Of a DNA stretch of 64,000 nucleotides, positions 43,142 to 53,102 are shown piece after piece; the first letter of the stretch is position 1, and each line of letters starts with the position of its first letter. Made by a program: the position numbers and the translations under genes. The notes under the pieces were generated by a model. The model saw nothing but the letters and a program-made list of their open reading frames with translations. It was not told the DNA's origin and searched no databases. The stretch is from Desulfobacterales bacterium (GTDB taxonomy: Bacteria > Desulfobacterota > Desulfobacteria > Desulfobacterales > JAAELO01), in assembly GCA_024226555.1 (NCBI GenBank), contig JAAELO010000631.1:17710-81709 (forward strand). Reading direction: 5' to 3'.

Positions 43142-44812
43142 ATGTATAAAATAAAATTTCTAATTTTTATTCTGATTTTTATTTTATATTCATGTTCTAT
43201 TAGAAGTATTGAAAATATACTGGTTAGTGATAGCCCATCAAAGGTTTATGAATATTATATAAAATCAAGAATTGCATTAAATAATAAAGATATTGATGAT
43301 TCATTAAAATATCTACTTCTTGCTATTGAATTAGATAATAACTCAATAACTTTCCATAGAGATCTTGCCAGTTTATATTTAAGAAAAAATATGAAAGAAA
43401 AGGCTCTTGAATCTATAGAATCATTTTATTTAAGGAATCCTGATAAAACAGAAGCTTTAATTATTATTGGAAGAATCAAAGAACTCTTAAACCATGATAT
43501 TGAAGAAGTTATAGCTGTTTATGAAAAAATTATATCAATCGATAGTAAAAGGGCATCTGCTTATTTCTTCTTAGGTAATATTTACTTCAAAAATAAAAGA
43601 TATAAAGACGCTAATCGAATTTATCTTAAACATGTAAAAAAATATCCGAAAAAATTTCTTGGATATTACTATCTTGGAAAAATAGCTTTTAATGAAAAAA
43701 AATTTATAACTTCTGAGAAATATTTAAAAAAATCAATTTCACTTTCAAATGATATCCCGTCAATGTTTCTACTTGCAGAGGTCTATAGAGAACTTAAGAA
43801 GATTAAAAAGTCAATTTCACTTTATCAAAAACTATTGATCTTAGATCCATTGAACATTAAAGCAGTTTTTGAATACTCATTTCTTACAAAATTAAAAGAT
43901 AATTTTTATCTTAAAAACCTTAGTAAATATATCCAAAAGAAACCAGAAATTGTCAGTCAATTACGAAACTATATTATCGAAAATAAGAAATATAAAGAAT
44001 CCATCACGATACTTAAATTCATAAATAGTAATTTAGCTAATAAATCAGATATAAATTATCTTATAGCCGTTTTATATGAATTTCTCAAAGACAGCGATAA
44101 TGCTTTAAAACATTATAAACTTGTAAAGGTAAAATCAAATTCATTTGTTAAAGCGTCCATAAGCATTTCCTCTATCCTTCAAAATAGAAATAAACTTAAA
44201 GAAGCATCTGTTGTTCTGCATAAAGTACATAACCTGATTCCGAAAAATGAAGAGATAATTTTATATTTAGGTATTCTTTACAATATCTTAAATCAAAACG
44301 AAAAAGCTGAAAAAATATTAAAAAAGGGTTTAAAATTAAACAATAAAAATTACTCTTTACATTATAGACTTGGAATTGTTTATGACGCTAAAAAACAAAA
44401 AGATCTAATGTTTAAAGAGATGAAAAACGTTATATTATTAAAACCGGATCATGCTAATGCATTAAATTATTTAGGTTATTCATATGCAGATTCAGGTATT
44501 AATCTTGATGAAGCTGAAAGCCTGATTAAAAGGGCTTTAAACGTTAAACCAAATGATGGATATATTACTGACAGCCTTGGGTGGGTTTATTACAAAAAAG
44601 GTTTTTATCGTAAAGCGAGTAAATATATAAAAATGGCACTTAAGAAAGTTCCAAATGACCCAATTGTGCTTGAGCATCTGGGAGATATTTATAAAAAACT
44701 AAATGATGATAAACTTGCTCTAAAGTATTATAAAAAAGCTTTGAAATATAATGATAAGGATAAATCTAACTTACTAAAGAAAATACAGGAATTAAAAATT
44801 GAAATTAAATAA
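43142..44812 (+). CDS. TPR-repeat lipoprotein
   Basis: A 556-residue envelope protein. The signal peptide ends in L-Y-S-C with the lipid cysteine near residue 18. The rest is tandem tetratricopeptide repeats, about twelve units, with typical lines such as A-S-A-Y-F-F-L-G-N-I-Y-F-K-N-K-R-Y, Y-Y-L-G-K-I-A-F-N-E-K-K-F and S-L-G-W-V-Y-Y-K-K-G-F-Y-R-K-A. It should be a periplasm-facing scaffold. The 3' end overlaps the next lipoprotein gene by 14 bases, so the two are coupled. A MITE-like element lies directly upstream. Confidence 0.85.
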   Translation: MYKIKFLIFILIFILYSCSIRSIENILVSDSPSKVYEYYIKSRIALNNKDIDDSLKYLLLAIELDNNSITFHRDLASLYLRKNMKEKALESIESFYLRNPDKTEALIIIGRIKELLNHDIEEVIAVYEKIISIDSKRASAYFFLGNIYFKNKRYKDANRIYLKHVKKYPKKFLGYYYLGKIAFNEKKFITSEKYLKKSISLSNDIPSMFLLAEVYRELKKIKKSISLYQKLLILDPLNIKAVFEYSFLTKLKDNFYLKNLSKYIQKKPEIVSQLRNYIIENKKYKESITILKFINSNLANKSDINYLIAVLYEFLKDSDNALKHYKLVKVKSNSFVKASISISSILQNRNKLKEASVVLHKVHNLIPKNEEIILYLGILYNILNQNEKAEKILKKGLKLNNKNYSLHYRLGIVYDAKKQKDLMFKEMKNVILLKPDHANALNYLGYSYADSGINLDEAESLIKRALNVKPNDGYITDSLGWVYYKKGFYRKASKYIKMALKKVPNDPIVLEHLGDIYKKLNDDKLALKYYKKALKYNDKDKSNLLKKIQELKIEIK

Positions 44813-45536
44813 AATTATTATAGTTATTTTAACAATTACACTAATAACTTCTTGTACATTTAAAAAGACAGACCTTAATCCAATTGATTTACAGTTTGTC
44901 AACACAACACTTAAAACTAAAAATGAAGAATTGAAATCTCTTAAGGGTGTCGGTAATATAACCTTAAAGGCAAATAGTGTAAAAAGCAGTTTCAGACTTG
45001 CCTGGGCTCTTGAAAAACCATGTAAATTGAGAATGGTTGCCATAGCTGGAGGACAACCAATTGAAAGTTTTGCAACCAATTGTTATTACATGTACATTTT
45101 ATCCCATAATAAGAATCATGGATTTTATAGAAAACGCCTCTCTAATCATATTCTGGAAAGCTTAATAAAGGTTCCTGTTTCTACAAATGATATTATAACT
45201 TTTCTATCCGGTTCAATTCCTATAAAGGACCATGACTATGTTGAACTCGAAAAAAAATCAGATGGTTCTAAAATTATATCTTTATTTGGGCACTGGTCAG
45301 GAATTGTAGAAAAAATATATTTAAATGGAAATTCAGTTTCAAAGGTTTCAATGTATTCAAGTAAAAAGCTTAAATACTCTGTCTCTATTAAACATAAAAA
45401 ATCTAAAGGTTATTTATTACCTTATAAACTTAGTTTTGTTAAAGACTCAAAAAACTCTTTTAACTTAAAAATTAATAGATTATGGCCAAATTCAAAAGTG
45501 AAATCATCGATGTTTGTATTGACTCCTAAAGATTAA
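44799..45536 (+). CDS. Lipoprotein, LolB/DUF4292-like
   Basis: A 245-residue predicted lipoprotein with signal peptide ending I-T-S-C (Cys near residue 19). The mature part begins with helix-rich sequence, then beta-rich stretches such as L-K-G-V-G-N-I-T-L-K-A and F-R-L-A-W-A-L-E-K-P-C-K-L-R-M-V-A, which fits the open-barrel fold of LolA/LolB and DUF4292 proteins. These carry or insert lipoproteins. In several Deltaproteobacteria a TPR lipoprotein gene precedes a LolB-like gene, as here. The start is TTG at 44799, inside the upstream gene. The fold call is moderate. Confidence 0.7.
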   Translation: MKLNKIIIVILTITLITSCTFKKTDLNPIDLQFVNTTLKTKNEELKSLKGVGNITLKANSVKSSFRLAWALEKPCKLRMVAIAGGQPIESFATNCYYMYILSHNKNHGFYRKRLSNHILESLIKVPVSTNDIITFLSGSIPIKDHDYVELEKKSDGSKIISLFGHWSGIVEKIYLNGNSVSKVSMYSSKKLKYSVSIKHKKSKGYLLPYKLSFVKDSKNSFNLKINRLWPNSKVKSSMFVLTPKD

Positions 45537-45578
45537 ATACTTATTATCCGTTCACATTTTAATGTTTATAAAGGTAAA

Positions 45579-45744
45579 GGGAACCTATAATAATTAGAAT
45601 TTTTATTGAAATACAACGTTTATAAAAGCTTTTAGTTTTATAATATCTCTGTATTAGAAAAAATAACGAGATGATTTTAAAACATTTTTTTTTTTTCGTG
45701 ATAACGCAGTAATTCGGTCAAAAGGCAATTATTATAGGTTTCCT
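45579..45744 (+). repeat. MITE-like element between the LolB-like gene and mrp
   Basis: A 166-base copy with ends GGGAACCTATAATAATTAG and AATTATTATAGGTTTCCT. The interior has TTGAAATACAACGTTTATAA, a TTTTATAATATCTCTG segment, AATAACGAGATGATTTTAAA and CGGTCAAAAGGCA. The flanks match as TAAA/TAAA (45575-45578 and 45745-45748) if the last element base changed from C to T. It ends 21 bases before the mrp ribosome binding site AGGAG. Confidence 0.87.
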
Positions 45745-45775
45745 TAAAGAAAATAATTCATCTTAGGAGTTGCAA

Positions 45776-46621
45776 ATGATTCATAATAGCGTAAATGAAG
45801 CTAAAAGCAGTGCTTGTGGAGGCGGACCGAAAAGCCAAAGCGATAAAAATATTGAGGAAAACCTATCAAAGATTAAAAATAAGATCTTTGTTATGAGTGG
45901 TAAAGGTGGTGTTGGCAAAAGCAGTATCGCAGCAAATATTGCTGCAGGACTTGCAGATAAAGGTTTTAAGGTTGGTTTAATGGATGTTGACCTTCATGGA
46001 CCAAGTATCGCAACCATTACCGGAATTAGTGGATTATTAGATATAAATATGAATAAACAGCTTATTCCTGCACAGTGTGGTGAGAATTTAGGTGTTATTT
46101 CAATGCAGTCATTAATGAAAGACACCGACCAGGCTGTTATTTGGAGGGGCCCAGCTAAAGCTGGAATGATCCACCAGTTTATTGGTTCTGTTCATTGGGG
46201 AAATCTTGATTATCTTATTATAGATGCACCTCCTGGAACAGGAGATGAACCACTTACTGTTATTCAGGCAATTAAAGATGCTAAAGCTCTAATTGTAACA
46301 ACACCACAGAAAGTGGCTTTAAATGATGTCAGAAAATCAATTAGTTTCTGTAAAACAGTAAAGATCGATGTTCTCGGTTTAGTTGAAAATATGGGACCTT
46401 TTAAATGCCCCGGTTGTGAACATGAAATAGAGCTTTTCAAAAGTGGTGGTGGTCAAAAAACTGCTGAAGATATGGGAATTAATTTTATTGGAACACTTCC
46501 TTTTGATCCAGAGGTTGTAACAGCATCAGATGAAGGTACTCCAATAATAAGAAAGAATAAAAACAGTCATTTCTCAAAAGGACTGGAAGATATTATTGCC
46601 AGCACTATAAGACTTTCTTAA
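45776..46621 (+). CDS. Mrp/NBP35-family Fe-S carrier ATPase
   Basis: A P-loop ATPase of the Mrp/ApbC/NBP35 type, 281 residues, thought to carry and deliver Fe-S clusters to target enzymes. The Walker A-type loop M-S-G-K-G-G-V-G-K-S-S is near residue 40, D-V-D-L-H-G-P-S near 70, D-A-P-P-G-T-G-D-E near 150, and a C-terminal C-P-G-C that binds the bridging cluster. An early G-C-x-x-x-x type is not seen but A-C-G-G-G occurs at about residue 14. ATG at 45776 is chosen with AGGAG at 45765-45769; the in-frame TTG at 45770 would overlap it. Confidence 0.92.
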   Translation: MIHNSVNEAKSSACGGGPKSQSDKNIEENLSKIKNKIFVMSGKGGVGKSSIAANIAAGLADKGFKVGLMDVDLHGPSIATITGISGLLDINMNKQLIPAQCGENLGVISMQSLMKDTDQAVIWRGPAKAGMIHQFIGSVHWGNLDYLIIDAPPGTGDEPLTVIQAIKDAKALIVTTPQKVALNDVRKSISFCKTVKIDVLGLVENMGPFKCPGCEHEIELFKSGGGQKTAEDMGINFIGTLPFDPEVVTASDEGTPIIRKNKNSHFSKGLEDIIASTIRLS

Positions 46622-46629
46622 TTAGAAAT

Positions 46630-46664
46630 AAGGAACTCAATTTCTCTATAAAATTGAGTTCCTT
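46630..46664 (+). terminator. Hairpin after mrp
   Basis: AAGGAACTCAATTT pairs perfectly with AAATTGAGTTCCTT across a seven-base loop, nine bases after the mrp stop. It is followed by TTT and then an A-run, so the U-tract is short. Likely a terminator, though it could instead only stabilise the transcript, because the next gene starts 14 bases on. Confidence 0.6.
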
Positions 46665-46677
46665 TAAAAAAAAAATT

Positions 46678-47811
46678 ATGGATATTAAATCTCTTAATTT
46701 AAAAGAAAGTTATTCAGAATTTGCTTGTTTTGATTCTGATGCAATAAGAAAAAGGGATGATGAAAAAATTGATCATGATTTCAGACCTCCTTTCAGCATT
46801 GATACAGATCGTATTATTAACTCAAAATCATACACAAGATATATAGATAAAACACAGGTTTTTTCTTTAATTGATAATGATCATATTACCCACAGAGTAC
46901 TCCATGTTCAGCTTGTTTCAAAAATTGCACGAACAATAGGAAGGTTTTTAAATTTGAACCTTGATTTGATTGAGGCAATAGCTTTGTCTCATGATATTGG
47001 TCATGCTCCTTTTGGACACGATGGAGAGACTATTCTCTCTGAAATTTGTGAGGGATATGGAATTGAAAAATATAAACATAATATTCAAAGTGTTCATTAC
47101 CTCGAAAATATCGAAAAAAAAGGAACCGGTTTAAATCTAACTTTACAAACAATTGATGGTATTTTATCCCATAATGGTGAGACACATGACACAGTATTAT
47201 CAACATCAAAAATTAAAAATTTTTCAGATATAGAGATAACTATCAAAAATATTCAAAATGATGTACCTGGTATTTATGAACCTATGACTTTAGAAGCCTG
47301 TGTTGTTAGATTTGCTGATACTATAAGTTATATAGGCCGTGATATTGAAGATGCAGTTTCACTTGGGTTAATTAAGAGAGTTGATCTTCCTTTTGAAAGT
47401 ACAAAAGTTATTGGAAAAACAAATGGAACTATTGTTTACAATCTTGTTTCTGACATCATAAAAAACAGTTCAGGTAAAAATTATATCTCTTATAGTACGA
47501 GGTTTTCAAAAGCATTAAAGATTTTAAAAGAGTTTAATTTAGAAAAAATATATATGAATCTTAAACTTAAAAAACATCTTTTTATCGTAAAAGACTACTA
47601 TAGAAAACTTTTTAACCAATATGTATCAGATCTAAATTCTCTCAATCTAAATTCTTTAATATATAAAGATTTTCTTAATGAAATGGATGAAAAATATTCA
47701 AAAAACCATAATGAGCCTGAGATTGTTAGAGATTTTATAGGCGGTATGACAGATCATTATTTTATAAATCAAATACCTGAAAAACACAGACCCCTTAAAA
47801 ATAAAGTATAG
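46678..47811 (+). CDS. HD-domain dNTP triphosphohydrolase (dGTPase-like)
   Basis: A 377-residue metal-dependent HD-superfamily enzyme resembling Dgt/SAMHD1-type dNTP triphosphohydrolases, which cut dNTPs to nucleoside and triphosphate. It has R-I-I-N-S-K-S-Y-T-R near residue 45, then H-R-V-L-H-V-Q-L-V, then S-H-D-I-G-H-A-P-F-G-H-D-G-E near 103-115 and a later V-V-R-F-A-D-T-I-S-Y-I-G-R-D-I-E-D-A. H, HD and D metal ligands are all present. ATG at 46678 is taken; the frame is open from TTG at 46654, but that lies in the hairpin. UPF0280 follows after one base. Confidence 0.88.
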   Translation: MDIKSLNLKESYSEFACFDSDAIRKRDDEKIDHDFRPPFSIDTDRIINSKSYTRYIDKTQVFSLIDNDHITHRVLHVQLVSKIARTIGRFLNLNLDLIEAIALSHDIGHAPFGHDGETILSEICEGYGIEKYKHNIQSVHYLENIEKKGTGLNLTLQTIDGILSHNGETHDTVLSTSKIKNFSDIEITIKNIQNDVPGIYEPMTLEACVVRFADTISYIGRDIEDAVSLGLIKRVDLPFESTKVIGKTNGTIVYNLVSDIIKNSSGKNYISYSTRFSKALKILKEFNLEKIYMNLKLKKHLFIVKDYYRKLFNQYVSDLNSLNLNSLIYKDFLNEMDEKYSKNHNEPEIVRDFIGGMTDHYFINQIPEKHRPLKNKV

Positions 47812-47812
47812 A

Positions 47813-48532
47813 ATGGATGATCGAAAAGAGTATAGAAAATTTATAAAAGGATTTTTACCTGTAAGTTTTCAAACAACAGTTTTAGAAACAAATCTACTGA
47901 TCCATGCGGAAAAAAAACTTGAAAAAATTTCAAGTGAAACTGTTTTAAAATATAGAAACTATATTTCACAGTATATTTTGAATAATCACGAATTTCAAAC
48001 ATCACTTTCACCACTTTTCATTAATGAACCTTGTCACAAAATAATTAAAGAGATGTCTGAAGCTGGTATTCTTGCTGGTGTCGGACCAATGGCAGCTGTA
48101 GCAGGCATTATTGCTGAATATACAGGTAGAGAGCTTTTGAAATATTCAAATCAGGTGATTGTAGAAAATGGAGGTGACACCTTTATTAAGGTTAATAAAC
48201 CTCTTGTAATGGGCATATATGCTGGAAATTCACCTCTAAGTATGAAAATTGGTATCAAAATTAATGAAACCAATCCACTCTCTGTCTGCACATCATCAGG
48301 TACAATAGGGCACTCCCTCAGTAAGGGAAAATCTGATGCCGTTTGTGTTATATCAAAATCGGGTGCAATAGCCGATGCTTCAGCAACTTCAATTGGTAAT
48401 TTAGTAAAAAAAAGTGAAGATATTTCTTATGCAATTGATTATGGAAAAAAGATTGATGGAGTTAGAGGTATTATTGTAATAATTGATGATAAAATAGGTG
48501 CATGGGGCGACATTGATCTTATAAAGCTGTGA
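47813..48532 (+). CDS. UPF0280-family (ApbE-like) protein
   Basis: A 239-residue protein of the UPF0280 family, a small relative of the FMN transferase/thiamine-biosynthesis ApbE fold. Recognisable blocks are M-S-E-A-G-I-L-A-G-V-G-P-M-A-A-V-A-G near residue 80, I-V-E-N-G-G-D-T-F-I near 117 and S-V-C-T-S-S-G-T-I-G-H-S near 157. The E-N-G-G-D motif is shared with ApbE and probably binds metal or FMN. The biological role is not known. It is one base from the dGTPase-like gene, so coupled translation is likely. Confidence 0.9.
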   Translation: MDDRKEYRKFIKGFLPVSFQTTVLETNLLIHAEKKLEKISSETVLKYRNYISQYILNNHEFQTSLSPLFINEPCHKIIKEMSEAGILAGVGPMAAVAGIIAEYTGRELLKYSNQVIVENGGDTFIKVNKPLVMGIYAGNSPLSMKIGIKINETNPLSVCTSSGTIGHSLSKGKSDAVCVISKSGAIADASATSIGNLVKKSEDISYAIDYGKKIDGVRGIIVIIDDKIGAWGDIDLIKL

Positions 48533-48589
48533 ATTAGGACTTTTTTAATGTATAAAGAAATCTAATTTTAAATTTAATTTAGGTAAAAT

Positions 48590-48964
48590 ATGAAAATATT
48601 CAAATCAGTCTCATTCATAATTATATTTATATTTATATCTTTAATGTTTTTTGAAAATGATATTTTTTTTCTAAAAAGCCTTAATCTTAAACTAAATTTA
48701 AGAGCCTGGAAGTATCAATTCCCTACATTAAAATTAATAACTCTACTTTTTCTTTTCTTCTCTCTGGGATATTTCCTTTCATATTATCTGAATATTAAGA
48801 AAAACTTCAGAATGAAAAAAGAGATTAAATTGCTAAAAAAAGATTTATCAATATTCGATTCTAAAGCTATTCCAAAAGAAATTGATACTATTAATAAAGA
48901 GAATGAACCTGATCAAATAACAGAAGAATCTGTAACTAATAAAGAAGAGATTAAAGAAAATTAG
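48590..48964 (+). CDS. LapA-domain (DUF1049) inner-membrane protein
   Basis: A 124-residue membrane protein with two hydrophobic helices at about residues 4-22 and 45-67 (the second with L-I-T-L-L-F-L-F-F-S-L-G-Y-F-L-S-Y-Y) and a lysine-rich helical tail facing the cytoplasm. This is the layout of LapA, which takes part in lipopolysaccharide assembly control together with LapB. The gene has AGGT before the ATG. It abuts mutS with no gap, so the two share a transcript. The lapB partner is not next to it. Confidence 0.75.
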   Translation: MKIFKSVSFIIIFIFISLMFFENDIFFLKSLNLKLNLRAWKYQFPTLKLITLLFLFFSLGYFLSYYLNIKKNFRMKKEIKLLKKDLSIFDSKAIPKEIDTINKENEPDQITEESVTNKEEIKEN

Positions 48965-51553
48965 ATGGTTTTAAAAAAAATGACTCCTATGATGCAACAG
49001 TATCAGGAGATTAAAAAGAAACACACCGATTCAATACTTTTTTTTAGAATGGGTGATTTTTATGAAATGTTTAATGAAGATGCTAAAATTGCTTCACAAA
49101 TACTTGAAATAGCATTAACTGCAAGAAATAAAAACCAACCAGACCCTGTGCCTATGTGTGGTATTCCAGTTAAAGCCATAGATAACTATATTTCTAAACT
49201 GATTGATAGTGGTAAAAAAGTAGCTGTTTGTGAGCAGGTTGAAGATCCTTCTGAAGCTAAAGGAATCGTAAGGCGTGAGGTTGTTAGAGTTGTAACGCCT
49301 GGGATGGTTTTAGATGAAAAGATACTTGATAACAGATCAAATAACTTTGTTCTTTCGATATTCAAAAACAAATTTGGTGCTTCTCTTTCCTATATAGATA
49401 TATCAACAGGAACTTTTCGGGTAACTGAATCAGAGGATATTGATTCTATTATCGATGAAGCTAAAAGAGTTGCTGCAAAAGAGTTAATAGTTCCTGAAAA
49501 ATATCATGGTGATAATTTCTACCAGTTGATAGTAGATCATTACAAAGAACTTTCAATAACATATTATGATAATAATGAGTTTAATAATAAAAAAGGTCGT
49601 AAACAACTTTCAGATCAATTCAATACAAGAAGTCTTGAAGGGTTTGGATGTGATGATTATAAAACTGGCCTGGGAGCAGCAGGTGCAATATTATCTTACA
49701 TAAGCGATACTCAACTCAGAAAAATCGAGCATATAACATTAATAGAACCATATGTTCTTAATGATTTTCTTTTAATAGATGATACAAGCTGCCGAAATCT
49801 CGAACTTATATCAAGTTTTTCCGGAAGTAAAAAAGGTACACTATTAGACGTCATTGACAAAACCGTTACATCGATGGGGAGCAGGTTATTAAAAAAATGG
49901 TTAAGATATCCTCTTTTTAATATTGATAGAATAAATAAAAGACTTTCAGCTGTAGATGAAGCACTGAATTCGGTAATTCCAAGAAAAAATATAAGAGTTC
50001 AATTAAAAAACATTTATGACCTGGAAAGAATAATAAGTAAAATATCTATGGGTCAGGCAAATGCCAGGGATTTTATTTCACTTAAGACCTCACTTAATCA
50101 AATACCTGAAATTTTTGACAATTTAAATGAATTAAAATCTGAGAAATTCAGAAAAGATATCGATCTTAAGAAATTATTCGAATTATCAGAAAAAATTGAT
50201 TCTTCAATTCGTGAAGACGCACAACCACTTATCACAGAAGGTGGCATAATTAAAAAAGGGTACAATAGTGATCTTGATGAATTAATAGAGATTAGTAGTG
50301 ATGGAAAAAAATATATTGCAGAACTTGAATCTAGAGAGAAAGAAAATACAGGTATTAACAGCCTTAAAGTAAAGTATAATAAAGTATTTGGCTATTTCAT
50401 TGAAGTTTCTAAAGCAAATTCATCTCTTGTCCCTGAAAGTTATATTAGAAAACAAACACTTGTAAATGCTGAACGTTATATTACTGATGAACTAAAAGAG
50501 TACGAATCAAAAGTTTTAAATGCCCATGATAGAAGATCATCACTTGAATATGAAATATTTAAAGAAATAAGAGATGAAATTCATTCTCACCATAAATTGA
50601 TTTCTGAACTTTCTTCATACTTATCACTTATCGACTGTATATTGTCACTCTCAGAAGTTGCAGATCTTTTCGACTACTGTAAGCCAGAACTTAATTCAAA
50701 TGGCGTTATAGATATTATAAATGGAAGACACCCCGTTATTGAACAACTTATCGAAGGTGAAAGATATGTTCCAAATAGTATTAAAATTGATAATAATCAA
50801 AACCAGATATTGATCATAACCGGGCCAAATATGGCAGGTAAATCAACAGTTCTTAGAAAAGTTGCAATAATAACTCTACTTGCTCATATAGGTTCATTTG
50901 TTCCAGCTGAATATGCATTAATCAGCCTGACTGATAAAATTTTCACAAGAGTCGGTGCTCTTGATAATCTTTCACAAGGTCAAAGTACTTTTATGGTCGA
51001 AATGGAAGAAACTGCAAACATAATGAACAATACAACCTCCCAAAGTCTGATTATTATGGATGAGATAGGAAGGGGAACCAGTACTTTCGATGGTTTAAGT
51101 ATTGCCTGGGCCGTTGCTGAATACCTTCACGATCTCAACGGAGAAGGTGTTAAAACGCTTTTTGCAACTCATTATCACGAATTGACAAATTTAGCTGAGA
51201 TTAAAGACAGGGTTAAGAATTTTAATATTGCTGTTAAGGAAATTGATGATACTATAATCTTTTTGAGAAAGCTTGTTGAAGGTGGAACTAATAAAAGTTA
51301 CGGAATACAGGTGGCTAAACTTGCGGGTATCCCAGATTCTATTGTGAATACTGCTAAAATATTTTTATCAGATATAGAAACAAAACAGAATAATATCGAT
51401 ATTATAGATGAATCAGCAAAACCACCAAAACAGTTAAATTTATTTGAAGATTCACATGATGAAGTAATAACCAAATTAAAGAAAATTAAAATTAACTCTA
51501 TTACACCCGTTGAAGCCCTTAATATTTTAAATGATTTACAAAATGATTTATGA
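48965..51553 (+). CDS. mutS: DNA mismatch repair ATPase MutS
   Basis: An 862-residue mismatch-recognition protein. The mismatch-binding F-x-E motif occurs in D-F-Y-E-M-F near residue 33. The ATPase has Walker A G-P-N-M-A-G-K-S-T near 620-628, F-T-R-V-G-A-L-D-N-L-S-Q-G-Q-S-T-F, Walker B I-M-D-E-I-G-R-G-T-S near 697, and A-T-H-Y-H-E-L near 735. Length and motifs fit MutS1. The ATG follows the lapA stop directly. An in-frame ATG six codons later is possible. mutL is not in the window. Confidence 0.98.
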   Translation: MVLKKMTPMMQQYQEIKKKHTDSILFFRMGDFYEMFNEDAKIASQILEIALTARNKNQPDPVPMCGIPVKAIDNYISKLIDSGKKVAVCEQVEDPSEAKGIVRREVVRVVTPGMVLDEKILDNRSNNFVLSIFKNKFGASLSYIDISTGTFRVTESEDIDSIIDEAKRVAAKELIVPEKYHGDNFYQLIVDHYKELSITYYDNNEFNNKKGRKQLSDQFNTRSLEGFGCDDYKTGLGAAGAILSYISDTQLRKIEHITLIEPYVLNDFLLIDDTSCRNLELISSFSGSKKGTLLDVIDKTVTSMGSRLLKKWLRYPLFNIDRINKRLSAVDEALNSVIPRKNIRVQLKNIYDLERIISKISMGQANARDFISLKTSLNQIPEIFDNLNELKSEKFRKDIDLKKLFELSEKIDSSIREDAQPLITEGGIIKKGYNSDLDELIEISSDGKKYIAELESREKENTGINSLKVKYNKVFGYFIEVSKANSSLVPESYIRKQTLVNAERYITDELKEYESKVLNAHDRRSSLEYEIFKEIRDEIHSHHKLISELSSYLSLIDCILSLSEVADLFDYCKPELNSNGVIDIINGRHPVIEQLIEGERYVPNSIKIDNNQNQILIITGPNMAGKSTVLRKVAIITLLAHIGSFVPAEYALISLTDKIFTRVGALDNLSQGQSTFMVEMEETANIMNNTTSQSLIIMDEIGRGTSTFDGLSIAWAVAEYLHDLNGEGVKTLFATHYHELTNLAEIKDRVKNFNIAVKEIDDTIIFLRKLVEGGTNKSYGIQVAKLAGIPDSIVNTAKIFLSDIETKQNNIDIIDESAKPPKQLNLFEDSHDEVITKLKKIKINSITPVEALNILNDLQNDL

Positions 51554-51599
51554 TTCCATATTTGACTTTTACCTAATGTTTCCATAAGTATAGATTTTT

Positions 51600-53102
51600 A
51601 TGATGATTTCAAAAAAAACAATATTTTTATTACTTGCCTTTGCTTTATTAAGCACTCAGGTACACGCAAAAGATGTACGAAAAATATATTATGAAGCAAA
51701 CGCATCATATAGTGAGCTTTCAAAAAATAAAGCTAAATTAAAACAACGTGCTAACTGGATTGCATCAATAAGAAAATTTCAGAATGTTTATATACAAGAC
51801 CCTAATGGCCCATGGGCCCCTGCTGGATTGTATATGACCGGCCTTATTTATAAAAGGTTATATGGCTACTCAAACAGAAAAACTGATATTTTAGAATCAA
51901 TTGATATTTTTGAAAGGTTGATTAAAAGATATCCTAAAAGCTCATATTCGATCAAAGCCAGAAAACAGATATCAAAAATTCGTAATCCAGGTTCTATAGT
52001 TAATAAAAAGGCAAGTATTAAAGTTATTAATCAATTAAGACACTGGTCAAATCCTGATTATACAAGAATTGTAATCGATTTGTCAGATCCTGTTAAATTT
52101 TCTCATAATCAACTTCATAAACCAGAACGAATTTTTGTTGATATTAGAGATTGTAAAATTGGTAGAATTCCAAAATTTATAAAGATTAATGATAATCTTT
52201 TAAAAGATGCCAGAGCATCTCAAAACACTCCAGATGTAGTTAGAGTTGTTTTTGATATAAAATCTATTAATGAATATAAAATATTTTCTCTTAAAAATCC
52301 TTTTAGAATTGTTATAGATGTAAAATCAAAAGGTAAAAAAAGGAAATATGACCCTCTTCCAAAAATTATCATTGGAAAGAGTCACAAAATCAAACCTGGA
52401 GCAATTGCAAAACAACTCGCTTTAGGCGTAAAAACCATTGTTATTGATCCTGGCCATGGTGGAAGAGATACTGGGGCTCCAGGCTATAAAAGAGGCGTTT
52501 ACGAAAAGGATGTTGTTTTAAAAATCGCCAAAAAACTTGCACGGATTATAAAAAGAAAAATAGGTTGTAAAGTTTATCTTACAAGAACCCGTGATAAATA
52601 CATATCCCTTGAAGAAAGAACAGCTATTGCAAACACCAAAAATGCAGATCTGTTTATATCAATACATACAAATGCTTCAAAAAACAAAAGAGCTACCGGA
52701 ATTGAAACCTATTTTTTAAATCTTGCGACTGATAATGCATCAATTTCTGTTGCAGCAAGGGAAAATGCTACTTCAAAAAAGAACATCAGTGATCTTCAAT
52801 CCATTCTTAATGATCTTATGCAAAATGCAAAGATAAATGAATCAAGTCTTTTAGCACGATACGTACACAAATCTTTAGTTAATCATATGGGAAAAAAATA
52901 TAGCAGGATTAAAAACAAAGGTGTAAAACAAGCTCCTTTTTATGTTTTGTTAGGGGCTCAAATGCCTTCAATCCTTATAGAATCTTCTTTCATCAGTAAC
53001 AAAACCGAATGCAAAAGACTTAAAAACAGCCATTACCAGGAGCAGCTTTGTTTAGGTATTACAAAGGGTATCAAAACTTATATTAGAAGAATTTCAAAAT
53101 AA
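51600..53102 (+). CDS. N-acetylmuramoyl-L-alanine amidase with AMIN domain
   Basis: A 500-residue secreted peptidoglycan amidase (AmiC-like), which cuts the peptide from the sugar during daughter-cell separation. A signal peptide (residues 1-24) ends near V-H-A-K. A tetratricopeptide-like region (about 55-125) is followed by the AMIN domain (L-R-H-W-S-N-P-D-Y-T-R-I-V-I-D-L, about 147-162), then the Amidase_3 domain. Zinc ligands are visible: H in D-P-G-H-G-G-R-D, E in V-Y-E-K-D, H in F-I-S-I-H-T-N-A-S and the catalytic E in I-L-I-E-S-S-F-I-S-N. Its stop abuts the stop of the convergent transglycosylase gene. Confidence 0.95.
   Translation: MMISKKTIFLLLAFALLSTQVHAKDVRKIYYEANASYSELSKNKAKLKQRANWIASIRKFQNVYIQDPNGPWAPAGLYMTGLIYKRLYGYSNRKTDILESIDIFERLIKRYPKSSYSIKARKQISKIRNPGSIVNKKASIKVINQLRHWSNPDYTRIVIDLSDPVKFSHNQLHKPERIFVDIRDCKIGRIPKFIKINDNLLKDARASQNTPDVVRVVFDIKSINEYKIFSLKNPFRIVIDVKSKGKKRKYDPLPKIIIGKSHKIKPGAIAKQLALGVKTIVIDPGHGGRDTGAPGYKRGVYEKDVVLKIAKKLARIIKRKIGCKVYLTRTRDKYISLEERTAIANTKNADLFISIHTNASKNKRATGIETYFLNLATDNASISVAARENATSKKNISDLQSILNDLMQNAKINESSLLARYVHKSLVNHMGKKYSRIKNKGVKQAPFYVLLGAQMPSILIESSFISNKTECKRLKNSHYQEQLCLGITKGIKTYIRRISK

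Noticed and set aside
46654..46677. TTG start extending the dGTPase-like protein by eight residues
   Set aside because: It is inside the hairpin after mrp and codes low-complexity S-F-K-K-K; ATG at 46678 is better.
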